Source: Caldithrix sp964598255 (GTDB lineage: Bacteria; Calditrichota; Calditrichia; Calditrichales; Calditrichaceae). Taken from it: a stretch of 64,000 nt of DNA. Both the position numbers and the translations under genes were made by a program. Below the pieces are notes generated by a model. It had not been told where the DNA came from. It was given only the letters and a program-made list of their open reading frames with translations, and did not search any database. The DNA is taken from contig CAZRBA010000060.1 in NCBI GenBank assembly GCA_964598255.1, positions 1 through 64,000 of the forward strand, given 5' to 3'. This document shows, in pieces, positions 1 through 7,608 of the stretch (positions are counted from its first letter, which is position 1; every line of letters starts with the position of its first letter).

Positions 1-2
1 TT

Positions 3-80
<78 letters not shown>

Positions 81-84
81 CGTT

Positions 85-158
<74 letters not shown>

Positions 159-166
159 CATGTGAT

Positions 167-242
167 GGTGAGTGTAGCTCAGTTTGGTTAGAGCACCAGA
201 TTGTGGCTCTGGGGGTCGTGGGTTCAAGTCCCATCACTCACC
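167..242 (+). tRNA. tRNA-His (anticodon GTG)
   Basis: The acceptor stem GTGAGTG/CACTCAC is complete and the anticodon loop TTGTGGC gives GTG. The extra G at 167 can pair with the discriminator C at 242, the G-1:C73 identity pair of histidine tRNAs, so the gene is drawn from that G. It is the third tRNA of the cluster; 181 bp without an evident gene follow before tRNA-Glu. Confidence 0.95.
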
Positions 243-423
243 CACTTTTTTGAAATAAATTTACGGTAACTGCGCAACGAAGTAACTGCTCCCGGCTTTG
301 TAACGGTATAAAAGAACCATTACGAAGTCTCAAGCGCATTAAAATCTCCCATCGTTTTGATACCCATTATAGTGGCTTTCGTAAAGCGGGGGGGAGATAA
401 ATTGAAATAGAAGTTTGATTAAT

Positions 424-496
424 GCTCCCATCGTCTAGAGGCCTAGGACACCGCCCTTTCACGGCGGCGACAGGGGTTCGAATCCCCTTGGGAGTA
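424..496 (+). tRNA. tRNA-Glu (anticodon TTC)
   Basis: The acceptor stem GCTCCCA pairs with TGGGAGT (one T-A closing pair), the anticodon stem CCGCC/GGCGG encloses loop CTTTCAC, giving TTC, and the T-arm is GGGGTTCGAATCCCC. The gene is intact. Everything from position 468 (start of the variable loop) through the downstream terminator is duplicated exactly 390 bp further on, which marks this tRNA as the insertion target of the small GIY-YIG unit that follows. Confidence 0.95.
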
Positions 497-548
497 CCTA
501 TCAAGGAAGAGCCTGCAAAAAGCAGGCTCTTTTTATTTGGATTAAAAT
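468..548 (+). repeat. 81-bp direct repeat, copy 1 (3' part of tRNA-Glu plus terminator)
   Basis: By direct comparison this segment is identical over 81 bp to 858-938, an offset of 390 bp. It covers the variable loop, T-arm and 3' acceptor strand of tRNA-Glu, the discriminator, and the rho-independent terminator. It ends at the first two bases of the GIY-YIG start codon. Such a duplication of a tRNA 3' end is what integration or templated insertion at a tRNA gene leaves behind. Confidence 0.97.
508..534 (+). terminator. Rho-independent terminator of tRNA-Glu
   Basis: A perfect 9-bp stem, AGAGCCTGC pairing with GCAGGCTCT, encloses an AAAAA loop and is followed by TTTTATTT. It lies 11 bp after the tRNA and inside the 81-bp repeat, so the same terminator occurs again at 898-924. 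It stands between the tRNA and the GIY-YIG gene, so that gene is expressed only by read-through or from its own promoter. Confidence 0.92.
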
Positions 549-822
549 GGAATACTATGTCTACTTGCTAATGTCCATTAAAAATGGAACATTTTACATC
601 GGACAGACCAACGACCTTTTGACGCGATTCGAATACCACAACTCCGGCCGATCGGATTACACTAAAAATAAAGGCCCATGGGTGTTGGTCGGCTTTAAGC
701 GTTGCCTCACTCGCAGCTCGGCCATGAAAGAAGAAAACCGCTTGAAAAAGCTGAAAAACAAATACCGGCTCTTGGAAGAGTTCGGTCTGATTCCCGAAGA
801 TTTTACTCGATTTTGGCAATAA
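547..822 (+). CDS. Small GIY-YIG endonuclease-like protein (91 aa)
   Basis: The protein is a single GIY-YIG nuclease domain of the short stand-alone type (UPF0213/YhbQ-like). The N-terminal YYVYLL strand and FYIGQT form the GIY-YIG signature, followed by an arginine-containing helix (LLTRFEYHNSG), the YTKNKGPW segment and a conserved Glu in AMKEENRLKKLK. The length is normal for the family, so it is not truncated. The start codon straddles the end of the upstream 81-bp repeat: its A and T lie in the repeat and its G in the insert. A GGA six bases upstream is the only ribosome-site-like sequence. It is the only gene in the 390-bp unit bounded by the tRNA-Glu 3'-end duplication. Family members cut DNA, and some are homing or repair nucleases. 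A role in the unit's own mobility is inference. Confidence 0.85.
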   Translation: MEYYVYLLMSIKNGTFYIGQTNDLLTRFEYHNSGRSDYTKNKGPWVLVGFKRCLTRSSAMKEENRLKKLKNKYRLLEEFGLIPEDFTRFWQ

Positions 823-830
823 GCTTAACA

Positions 831-886
831 GGCATAGGACATCCCGACGCGTCGGGACGACAGGGGTTCGAATCCCCTTGGGAGTA
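831..886 (+). pseudogene. tRNA-Glu remnant with palindromic replacement of the anticodon arm
   Basis: The segment aligns to the 3' three-quarters of tRNA-Glu. GGC-TAGGACA from the D-arm is kept. The T-arm, acceptor 3' strand and discriminator are identical. The anticodon stem-loop is replaced by a perfect 16-bp palindrome, TCCCGACGCGTCGGGA (842-857). The 5' acceptor strand is missing, so it cannot fold as a tRNA. It lies nine bases after the GIY-YIG stop codon and is the downstream boundary of the inserted unit. Confidence 0.85.
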
Positions 887-938
887 CCTATCAAGGAAGA
901 GCCTGCAAAAAGCAGGCTCTTTTTATTTGGATTAAAAT
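858..938 (+). repeat. 81-bp direct repeat, copy 2
   Basis: This is the second exact copy of 468-548. It begins right after the palindrome that replaces the anticodon arm and ends in ATTAAAAT. The base after copy 1 is G and the base after copy 2 is A, which fixes the repeat edge. Confidence 0.97.
898..924 (+). terminator. Rho-independent terminator, duplicated copy
   Basis: This is the same 9-bp stem, AAAAA loop and T-run as at 508-534, carried in the second 81-bp repeat. In its present place it would end transcription of the GIY-YIG gene and insulate the mevalonate genes downstream. Confidence 0.9.
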
Positions 939-1073
939 ACCATTGCTATGCTTTCGCATTCTATTCTGAAAAAGCCATATTCTTTATCTTGGGCAAACAT
1001 TTACCGACGAATTTCTCTGAAACGGATCGCTTTTTTCGTTATATTCCGGTTAACATATTAAACAGGAGTAGGC

Positions 1074-2060
1074 ATGCGGGCAAAAGCACGGGCACATTCC
1101 AATATCGCTTTAATCAAATATTGGGGCAAACGCGACCCCAAATTAAACATTCCGGCCGTGGGTTCCATTTCGCTTACGCTGGATGCCTTGTGGACGGAAA
1201 CCGAAATTGTGTTTGACAAAGCACTACGAGAAGACGAACTTATTCTCGATAATCGCCGGGCCAGCCATAACGAAGTCAAAAGAACCGGCGCCTTTTTAGA
1301 CCTGCTGCGCAAACGAGCCCAAACCACACTCAAGGCACATATCATCAGCAGTAACAATTTCCCGACGGCTGCAGGACTGGCATCCTCCGCATCCGGATTT
1401 GCTGCCTTAACATTGGCCGCAGCACGGGCACTGCAACTCAACCTTTCCGACAAGGACCTTTCTGTCTTGGCGCGTCAGGGATCCGGTTCAGCAGCTCGAT
1501 CCGTTTTCGGAGGATTCGTTGAGATGCTGTCCGGAAAGGCGCAAGACGGACACGATTCCTACGCACGTCCGATTGCTCCGGCCAATTTCTGGGATATTCG
1601 TCTGCTTATCGGCATCACTTCCTTTCAGCCAAAAAAAACCGGTTCCACCGAAGGGATGGAGCTATCCCGAAAAACATCACCCTATTATCAGGCTTGGATC
1701 GCTACGCAAACCCAAGATTTGCACCGCATGCGTCTGGCCATATTGCAAAAAGATTTTACACAACTGGGCGAATTAAGTGAACACAGTTGTTTAAAAATGC
1801 ACGCCGTGGCCCTAAGCAGCAATCCTGGCATTTTGTATTGGAACGCCATTACGGTTGATGCCATGCACGCCGTTCGAGAATTGCGCCAAAAGGGAGTTCA
1901 GGCCTATTTTACCATCGATGCCGGACCACAAATTAAAGTATTGTGTTTACCCAAAGACGAAATACGTGTCCGGGACATGCTTCGCTCCATTAACGGCATC
2001 GAACGCATTATAGTTAACAAGCCAGGCCCGGCAGCATACATTACGGAGGCCGATTCATGA
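1074..2060 (+). CDS. mvaD: Diphosphomevalonate decarboxylase
   Basis: This GHMP-family enzyme performs the ATP-dependent decarboxylation of mevalonate 5-diphosphate to isopentenyl diphosphate, the last step of the classical mevalonate pathway, in the cytosol. The N-terminus (NIALIKYWGKRD) and the PTAAGLASSASGFAAL phosphate-binding loop are diagnostic of MvaD, as is the IDAGPQIKVL C-terminal segment. At 328 aa it is of normal length. AGGAG lies five bases before the chosen ATG. Its stop overlaps the next start as ATGA, so it is translationally coupled to the phosphomevalonate kinase. Confidence 0.95.
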   Translation: MRAKARAHSNIALIKYWGKRDPKLNIPAVGSISLTLDALWTETEIVFDKALREDELILDNRRASHNEVKRTGAFLDLLRKRAQTTLKAHIISSNNFPTAAGLASSASGFAALTLAAARALQLNLSDKDLSVLARQGSGSAARSVFGGFVEMLSGKAQDGHDSYARPIAPANFWDIRLLIGITSFQPKKTGSTEGMELSRKTSPYYQAWIATQTQDLHRMRLAILQKDFTQLGELSEHSCLKMHAVALSSNPGILYWNAITVDAMHAVRELRQKGVQAYFTIDAGPQIKVLCLPKDEIRVRDMLRSINGIERIIVNKPGPAAYITEADS

Positions 2061-3121
2061 TTCGAGTAACGGCACCCGGCAAAATGATTCTGTTGGGCGA
2101 ATACGCGGTTCTGGACGGTGCACCCGCTTTAGTTTGCGCCGTAAACAAGCGAGCGGTGGTTACTCTGGAGCCCCTGCAAGGAATGGAATTCAAATTTTCC
2201 GCTCCTTCTTTGGGCTTGTCGGAATTACCTTTCGTTGTTACTCCCCGATATCATGTGCGGTTCGATCCTTCTTTAAATCCCTTATTATTCAAGCGGCTCG
2301 ACCTGTTTTCGAAAATTTTCGAATATGCTTTTCAGCAGTTAAAGCCACAACGTCCAAATGGATGGCATATTCATATTAATACAGATGATTTTTATTCACA
2401 GGCTTTACATACCAAATTCGGTTTCGGTTCCAGCGCGGCACTGTGTGTGGCCTTAATTACCGCCATGGCCAAAGCTTTTGGCCGGAATTTAAACAACGCC
2501 GCCCTCTTCCGGCTTGCCTTAAACGCCCATCATTACGCCCAAGGGAAAATCGGCAGCGGTATTGACATTGCGGCCAGCTTTTTCGGCGGATATTTGATTT
2601 ATCGGCGTGTTTTTCAGAATGATCCTGCAGACAAAATACCCGAAAAAATCTCACATTGTAACGGTCTTAGTTTCAAACCCATTTTTACCGGACGCAGCGC
2701 GTCCACCCGTAAGCTGGTTAAAGGCGTTAAACAACTCAAAGAGCGTTTTCCGCAAATGTACTCGGAAATTATGGAACGCTTGAAACAAATTACCGTCCAA
2801 GGAAGTCTTCATTTTAAAGAACAAAACGTAGGCCTGTTTCTCGAAGACGTGCGCTCCTTTTATTTTGCCTTAAAGGAACTGGGTGACCGGAGTGCCATGC
2901 CTATTATCTCCGAAACACATCAACAGCTATTTACGCTGGCACAGGAAGAAGGCGTGGTATACAAACCTTCGGGAGCGGGCAGTGGTGACATCGGAATTTT
3001 ATTTTCCGATGATGCCCAACGGCTGGCAAAAGCTGAAGAAAAAGCCAAAACTTCCGGTTATTTGCCGTTGCTTATTAACGTGGAAGAACAGGGCGTACAT
3101 GCCTATCACGGACAAAAATAG
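2057..3121 (+). CDS. Phosphomevalonate kinase
   Basis: A 354-aa GHMP kinase expected to convert mevalonate 5-phosphate to the diphosphate. Three GHMP motifs are visible: TAPGKMILLGEYAVLDG at the N-terminus, FGFGSSAALCVALITA near residue 120, and KPSGAGSGDIGILF near residue 310. The GEYAVLDG and SGAGSGD forms fit phosphomevalonate kinases better than mevalonate kinases. Its position between MvaD and the HMGR/mevalonate kinase fusion, with a 4-bp overlap with mvaD, supports the same reading. The mevalonate kinase activity is already supplied by the fusion protein, which leaves this one as the PMK. Confidence 0.9.
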   Translation: MIRVTAPGKMILLGEYAVLDGAPALVCAVNKRAVVTLEPLQGMEFKFSAPSLGLSELPFVVTPRYHVRFDPSLNPLLFKRLDLFSKIFEYAFQQLKPQRPNGWHIHINTDDFYSQALHTKFGFGSSAALCVALITAMAKAFGRNLNNAALFRLALNAHHYAQGKIGSGIDIAASFFGGYLIYRRVFQNDPADKIPEKISHCNGLSFKPIFTGRSASTRKLVKGVKQLKERFPQMYSEIMERLKQITVQGSLHFKEQNVGLFLEDVRSFYFALKELGDRSAMPIISETHQQLFTLAQEEGVVYKPSGAGSGDIGILFSDDAQRLAKAEEKAKTSGYLPLLINVEEQGVHAYHGQK

Positions 3122-3207
3122 TTTTAAATTTACGATAGAATTTATTAGATTGTGAAACGAAAATCGTATTATCTGTTAAACATCATTGCTAATCGCACAA
3201 AAGTAGT

Positions 3208-3243
3208 GTTTCCGAAGGCGTTAACGCTTAATGCATCGGAAAC
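3208..3243 (+). repeat. Inverted repeat upstream of the HMGR/mevalonate kinase gene
   Basis: Arms GTTTCCGA (3208-3215) and TCGGAAAC (3236-3243) are perfect complements, and between them lies a second palindrome, GCGTTAACGC. No T-run follows, so a terminator is unlikely. It lies in the 166-bp gap before the chosen start of the fusion gene and could be an operator or a leader hairpin; the sequence does not decide. Confidence 0.6.
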
Positions 3244-3287
3244 CACACGAATGCAAATTTTTAATCGTTTAAATGGGAAATAGAGTT

Positions 3288-5540
3288 ATGGCCAGTTCGA
3301 GAATTGCCAATTTTTACAAGTTAAGCATTCAGGAACGCCTGAAGCTTTTACACGAACGTCGCATTTTAAATGAGGCCGATTACACGTTGCTCAAAAACGG
3401 CAACCATCTGCTACGCAGCGAAGAATCGGATCGCATGATCGAGAATGTTATCGGTGTATTTGGTTTGCCCATGGGCTTGGGACTTAATTTTTTAATTGAC
3501 GCTAAAGATTACATCGTACCCATGGTTGTTGAAGAACCGTCCATAGTGGCGGCAGTTAGTTCGGCAGCCAAAGTGATTCGGAATGCCGGTGGCTTCGAGA
3601 GCGATTACACCGGCCCGATTTTGATCGGTCAGGTACAGGTGGTTAACGTAAACAATCCTTCGGCAGCTAAACAAGCTATTTTGCAAAATAAAGAAGAAAT
3701 CATCAATTTGGCCAACAGCCTGCACCCTAAAATGGTTGCACGTGGCGGCGGGGCCATTGATCTGGAAGTACGCATTCTGTCTCGCGCTTCGCACCGCGGC
3801 GATATGGTTGTGGTCCATCTTTTGGTTGATACGCGCGACGCCATGGGTGCCAACTTGGTTAACAGCATGTGCGAAGGCATTGCCTCTTTAATCGAAAAAA
3901 TTACCGGCGGTGAAGTTTTTCTGCGTATTTTGTCTAATTTAGCCGATCGGTCTCTGGCCCGAGCCCGCTGCCGCATTCCGGTCAAACATTTGGAAGGCAA
4001 AGGGTACACCGGCGAAGAAGTGCGCGACGGCATTATTCTCGCTTACGAATTTGCCGCCGCCGACCCTTATCGCGCCACCACGCACAACAAGGGAATTATG
4101 AACGGCATCGATCCGGTGGTCATAGCCACCGGAAATGATTGGCGCGCCGTGGAAGCTGCCGCCCATGCATACGCCTCCCGCGGCGGACGTTACACCTCGC
4201 TTACACGCTGGGAAAAAGCGGAGAATGGCGATTTGCTTGGTTTTATCGAACTGCCGATTCGCGTAGGTACTGTCGGCGGACCCGTGGAAAGCAACCCCAC
4301 TGTAGCTATTGCTTACCACATCCTTAACGTTGAATCGGCCGGTGAATTGGCCCGGGTTTTGGCTGCTGTGGGCCTGGCACAAAATTTTTCTGCCTTGCGT
4401 GCGCTAGCAACGGAAGGCATTCAACGCGGCCACATGAGTTTGCATGCGCGCAGCGTGGCTATGGCTGCCGGTGCATCGCCCGAAATTTTCGAAACCGTCG
4501 TGGAAAAACTAATTGAATCCAACGAAATTAAAATCTGGAAAGCAAAAGAAATTATCGATGAACTGGCCTCCAAAGAAGAAGCACCCAAAGCCGATTTGTA
4601 CCTGAGTGCCAAACGCGATAAAATCCCGACCGGGCACGGCAAAGTTATTTTACTCGGAGAGCATGCCGTTGTTTACGGTGCCCATGCCATTGCAGCGCCC
4701 ATTCCATTGGCCATGCAAGCCGTTGTTTCCGATACCGAAGCCGAAGGCATTCATTTGCTTATTTCGCGCTGGGGTGTAGAGGAACGCTTGCAAAAAGGCA
4801 AAGAATACAAACATTCCATTTTTAAGTCGTTACATTTGATTTTGCACGAATTGGGTCTGGAAAAAGAAAATATTAAAATCGAAGTATTTCCGCACGTGCC
4901 GCGTGCCATGGGCTTGGGCGGATCGGCCTCGTTGGCTGTTGCCATCATTCGCGCCCTGTCCCAACGTTTTGGCCTTAACCTTTCGAACAGCGAAATTTCG
5001 GAACTAGCTTTTAAATCTGAACAAATCGTACACGGAACGGCCTCCGGCATTGACAATACGCTTGCCACTTACGGAAAATTTTTACTGTATCGCAAAGGAA
5101 ATCCGCCGCTAATCAGCGATATAAAAGTACCCCATCCCATTCGTATTGTAATCGGGCTTACTTGGACCGAAAGTCTTACCGCCAAAATGGTAAGCCGCGT
5201 ACGCCAAGCTTGGCAAAGTAACAAGCGATTGTACAACCACATTTTTAATGAAATCGACAAACTGGTTTTATTGGCGGTTAAGGCTATCGAGCGGCATGAT
5301 CTTACCCAACTGGGGCAGTTAATGAACATAAATCAGGGTTTACTAAACGCACTACAGGTTTCTGGACGCGAAATAGAAGAATTGGTAGAAATTGCCCGTA
5401 ACCACGGGGCTTTGGGCGCCAAACTTACCGGCGGCGGGGGCGGCGGTGCCGTTATTGCCCTTTGCCCAGACAATGCCGAAGAAGTGGCAACGGCCATCAT
5501 AAATGCTGGCTACAGGGCCTATATTACGGATTTAAAATAA
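3288..5540 (+). CDS. Bifunctional HMG-CoA reductase (class II) / mevalonate kinase fusion
   Basis: Residues 1 to about 430 are a class II HMG-CoA reductase, which reduces HMG-CoA to mevalonate. Visible landmarks are SRIANFYKLS at the N-terminus, ENVIG, VVEEPSIVAA with Glu83, DAMGAN near 184, HNKG with Lys268, Asp284 and GHMSLHARS with His382. These four polar residues fall within one position of the catalytic Glu83, Lys267, Asp283 and His381 of the Pseudomonas mevalonii enzyme. From about residue 445 to the end is a complete GHMP mevalonate kinase: GHGKVILLGEHAVVYG near 450, MGLGGSASLAV near 541 and KLTGGGGGGAVIAL near 716. No stop or frameshift separates them. An in-frame ATG 15 bases upstream is possible but lacks a ribosome site; the chosen start gives the usual family N-terminus. 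The fusion would channel mevalonate into phosphomevalonate. Confidence 0.93.
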   Translation: MASSRIANFYKLSIQERLKLLHERRILNEADYTLLKNGNHLLRSEESDRMIENVIGVFGLPMGLGLNFLIDAKDYIVPMVVEEPSIVAAVSSAAKVIRNAGGFESDYTGPILIGQVQVVNVNNPSAAKQAILQNKEEIINLANSLHPKMVARGGGAIDLEVRILSRASHRGDMVVVHLLVDTRDAMGANLVNSMCEGIASLIEKITGGEVFLRILSNLADRSLARARCRIPVKHLEGKGYTGEEVRDGIILAYEFAAADPYRATTHNKGIMNGIDPVVIATGNDWRAVEAAAHAYASRGGRYTSLTRWEKAENGDLLGFIELPIRVGTVGGPVESNPTVAIAYHILNVESAGELARVLAAVGLAQNFSALRALATEGIQRGHMSLHARSVAMAAGASPEIFETVVEKLIESNEIKIWKAKEIIDELASKEEAPKADLYLSAKRDKIPTGHGKVILLGEHAVVYGAHAIAAPIPLAMQAVVSDTEAEGIHLLISRWGVEERLQKGKEYKHSIFKSLHLILHELGLEKENIKIEVFPHVPRAMGLGGSASLAVAIIRALSQRFGLNLSNSEISELAFKSEQIVHGTASGIDNTLATYGKFLLYRKGNPPLISDIKVPHPIRIVIGLTWTESLTAKMVSRVRQAWQSNKRLYNHIFNEIDKLVLLAVKAIERHDLTQLGQLMNINQGLLNALQVSGREIEELVEIARNHGALGAKLTGGGGGGAVIALCPDNAEEVATAIINAGYRAYITDLK

Positions 5541-5618
5541 ATCAAACCGGCAATAACCGTCCATAAGCTCGCAAAAACAGTCGATTTGCAAAATAGAAAC
5601 TAAAAAATAGAGGGGTAC

Positions 5619-6179
5619 ATGCACAACGACAAAATTGTTTCGTTTGACGACGAAAAGCTGATATTGGTCGATCCCGAAGATCATGTAATCGGCTACGAAA
5701 ATAAAGATGTCTGCCATCAAGGCGAAGGAATTTTGCACCGCGCTTTTTCTATTTTTATTTTCAATGACAAGCTGGAACTCCTGTTGCAGCAGCGCAGCAA
5801 AGATAAAAAACTTTGGGGGTTGTATTGGTCTAATACCTGTTGCAGCCACCCCCGTAAAGGCGAAACCTACGAACAGGCTACGCTACGTCGGCTTAAAGAG
5901 GAACTGGGCTTTGAGGCGCCGTTAACATTTCTGTTCAAATTTCAATATCAGGCGCGCTTCGGAGAAATCGGTTCGGAAAACGAAGTATGTTCGGTTTACG
6001 TGGGCAAAAGTAACCAATTGCCCAGCCCAAATCCCAATGAAATAGCGGATTGGAAATATATTTCGGTCGAGCAACTGGAAAACGAAATGAAAGCCCGTCC
6101 GGATCGATTTACACCGTGGTTCAAAATGGAATGGCAGCGCATTCGTAACGAATATTGGGAAACCATTAAAAAATTGTAA
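5619..6179 (+). CDS. idi: Isopentenyl-diphosphate delta-isomerase, type 1
   Basis: This 186-aa Nudix-fold enzyme interconverts isopentenyl and dimethylallyl diphosphate. The catalytic cysteine is Cys75 in the NTCCSHPRKGET segment. The catalytic glutamate is in ENEVCSVYVG. The Nudix-like LRRLKEELGF helix follows. AGAGGGG lies just before the ATG. It is 78 bp after the HMGR/kinase fusion in the same orientation and completes the route from HMG-CoA to both C5 units. Confidence 0.95.
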   Translation: MHNDKIVSFDDEKLILVDPEDHVIGYENKDVCHQGEGILHRAFSIFIFNDKLELLLQQRSKDKKLWGLYWSNTCCSHPRKGETYEQATLRRLKEELGFEAPLTFLFKFQYQARFGEIGSENEVCSVYVGKSNQLPSPNPNEIADWKYISVEQLENEMKARPDRFTPWFKMEWQRIRNEYWETIKKL

Positions 6180-6341
6180 TCGTCCTTGCTCTTTTGGCGC
6201 TCCCTGCGAATGCAAAGCGTTTTAACTTCCAATGAAACGGTACTTTTTTCGGCTTAAAACTAATGCAAAATTTAATCTAAAAATACACGGTTATCGATCG
6301 AAAATTAATGGACAAAGTGTTCATTAAAAAGGAACAGACCA

Positions 6342-7598
6342 ATGCAATCGCATCCGATTAAAAACGTCGGCTTTATTTCCACACGGATTGCCGGTACCGA
6401 CGGTGTATCCTTGGAAATCAACAAATGGGCGGAAATTCTGGAACGCAATCGTTACGATTGTTTTTATTTTGCCGGGCAACTGTCCAAGCCCAAATCACGC
6501 TCCCTTCTTTCGGAACTGGCTTTTTTCGAACATCCCGAAATTTTGGAAATTACCGAAGCCCTTTTTGGCAAACGCAAACGTTCGACCGAGTTGACGGAAA
6601 AAATCCAAAAAATCAAACAAAAACTTAAAGAAGACATTTACCGCTTTCTGAAAAAATACGATATCGATTTGATTATTCCGGAAAACGCATTAACCATTCC
6701 CATGAACATTCCTCTGGGCTTGGCCATTACGGAAGTAATCAACGAAACGGCCATTCCTACCATTGCCCATCATCATGATTTTTACTGGGAGCGTGACCGA
6801 TATTTGGTAAATGCCGGACAGGATTATTTGAATATGGCCTTTCCGGCCGATCATCCTTCCATCCGTCATGTGGTTATTAATTCCATCGCTTCAAAAGAAT
6901 TGAGCTACCGTACCGGCATTTCCAATACCATTATTCCCAACGTGCTCGACTTCGAGCAAGAGCCCGATCTTATTGAAAAAGAACATTGCAAATTGCGCAA
7001 AATAATTGGCCTTGCCCAAAACGAATACTTCATTTTGCAACCCACGCGTATTGTGCCGCGCAAATGGATTGAACGTTCTATTGAAATTGTCAATTACATG
7101 AACCTGAAAAATCCGACTTTGATTATCTCCCACTCTTCCGGTGACGAAGGCAACGAGTATTATCGCAAAATTGTCGAATATGCCGAAAAACTAAACGTAC
7201 GTTTGATTTTAATCGATCATTTAGTTGGCGATACCAAAAAAGGCGACGGAAAAGAATTCACCGTTGCCGATGCCTACCAGTGTGCCGATTTAGTCACCTA
7301 TCCCAGCGGTTACGAAGGATTTGGCAATGCCTTTTTGGAGGCCATTTATTACCAAAAGCCCATTGTGGTTAACCGCTATTCTATTTACAAGGTGGATATT
7401 GAACCCAAGGGATTCGATGTGATTACCATTGACGGTTTTGCCACCAAAAAGTGCATCACCAAAATCAAACGGGTTTTACACAACGAAGAAATGCGCGAGC
7501 GCATGGTTAAACGCAACTTTGAATTGGGAAAACGCTATTTTTCTTACGAAGTAGCCGAACAAAAGCTCTTATACTTAATTAGCACTTTGGAGGAATAG
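6342..7598 (+). CDS. Glycosyltransferase, GT-B fold, family 4-like
   Basis: A 418-aa cytoplasmic enzyme with a two-domain GT-B layout. The C-terminal nucleotide-sugar domain shows LQPTRIVPRKWIERS near residue 230 and the retaining-type EGFGNAFLEAI motif (E-x7-E) near residue 330. The N-terminal GTDGVSLEINKWAEIL resembles the acceptor-side domain of family 4 enzymes. AAGGA precedes the ATG. It ends 10 bp before a second, related glycosyltransferase, so the pair is one operon. The sugar and acceptor cannot be read from sequence; a surface glycan or small glycoside are the usual products. Confidence 0.8.
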   Translation: MQSHPIKNVGFISTRIAGTDGVSLEINKWAEILERNRYDCFYFAGQLSKPKSRSLLSELAFFEHPEILEITEALFGKRKRSTELTEKIQKIKQKLKEDIYRFLKKYDIDLIIPENALTIPMNIPLGLAITEVINETAIPTIAHHHDFYWERDRYLVNAGQDYLNMAFPADHPSIRHVVINSIASKELSYRTGISNTIIPNVLDFEQEPDLIEKEHCKLRKIIGLAQNEYFILQPTRIVPRKWIERSIEIVNYMNLKNPTLIISHSSGDEGNEYYRKIVEYAEKLNVRLILIDHLVGDTKKGDGKEFTVADAYQCADLVTYPSGYEGFGNAFLEAIYYQKPIVVNRYSIYKVDIEPKGFDVITIDGFATKKCITKIKRVLHNEEMRERMVKRNFELGKRYFSYEVAEQKLLYLISTLEE

Positions 7599-7608
7599 GA
7601 ACTCCCGT

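Noticed and set aside
346..355. CTCCCATCGT identical to the 5' end of tRNA-Glu (425-434), a possible second tRNA fragment
   Set aside because: Only ten bases match and the flanks do not align to the tRNA, so chance is a fair explanation.
568..894. Open frame on the minus strand across the GIY-YIG gene and tRNA remnant
   Set aside because: It runs antisense to a clear GIY-YIG gene and translates tRNA-derived sequence; no ribosome site or family.
702..935. Plus-strand open frame reading through the palindrome and the second 81-bp repeat
   Set aside because: It is out of frame with the GIY-YIG gene and mostly translates the tRNA remnant and terminator.
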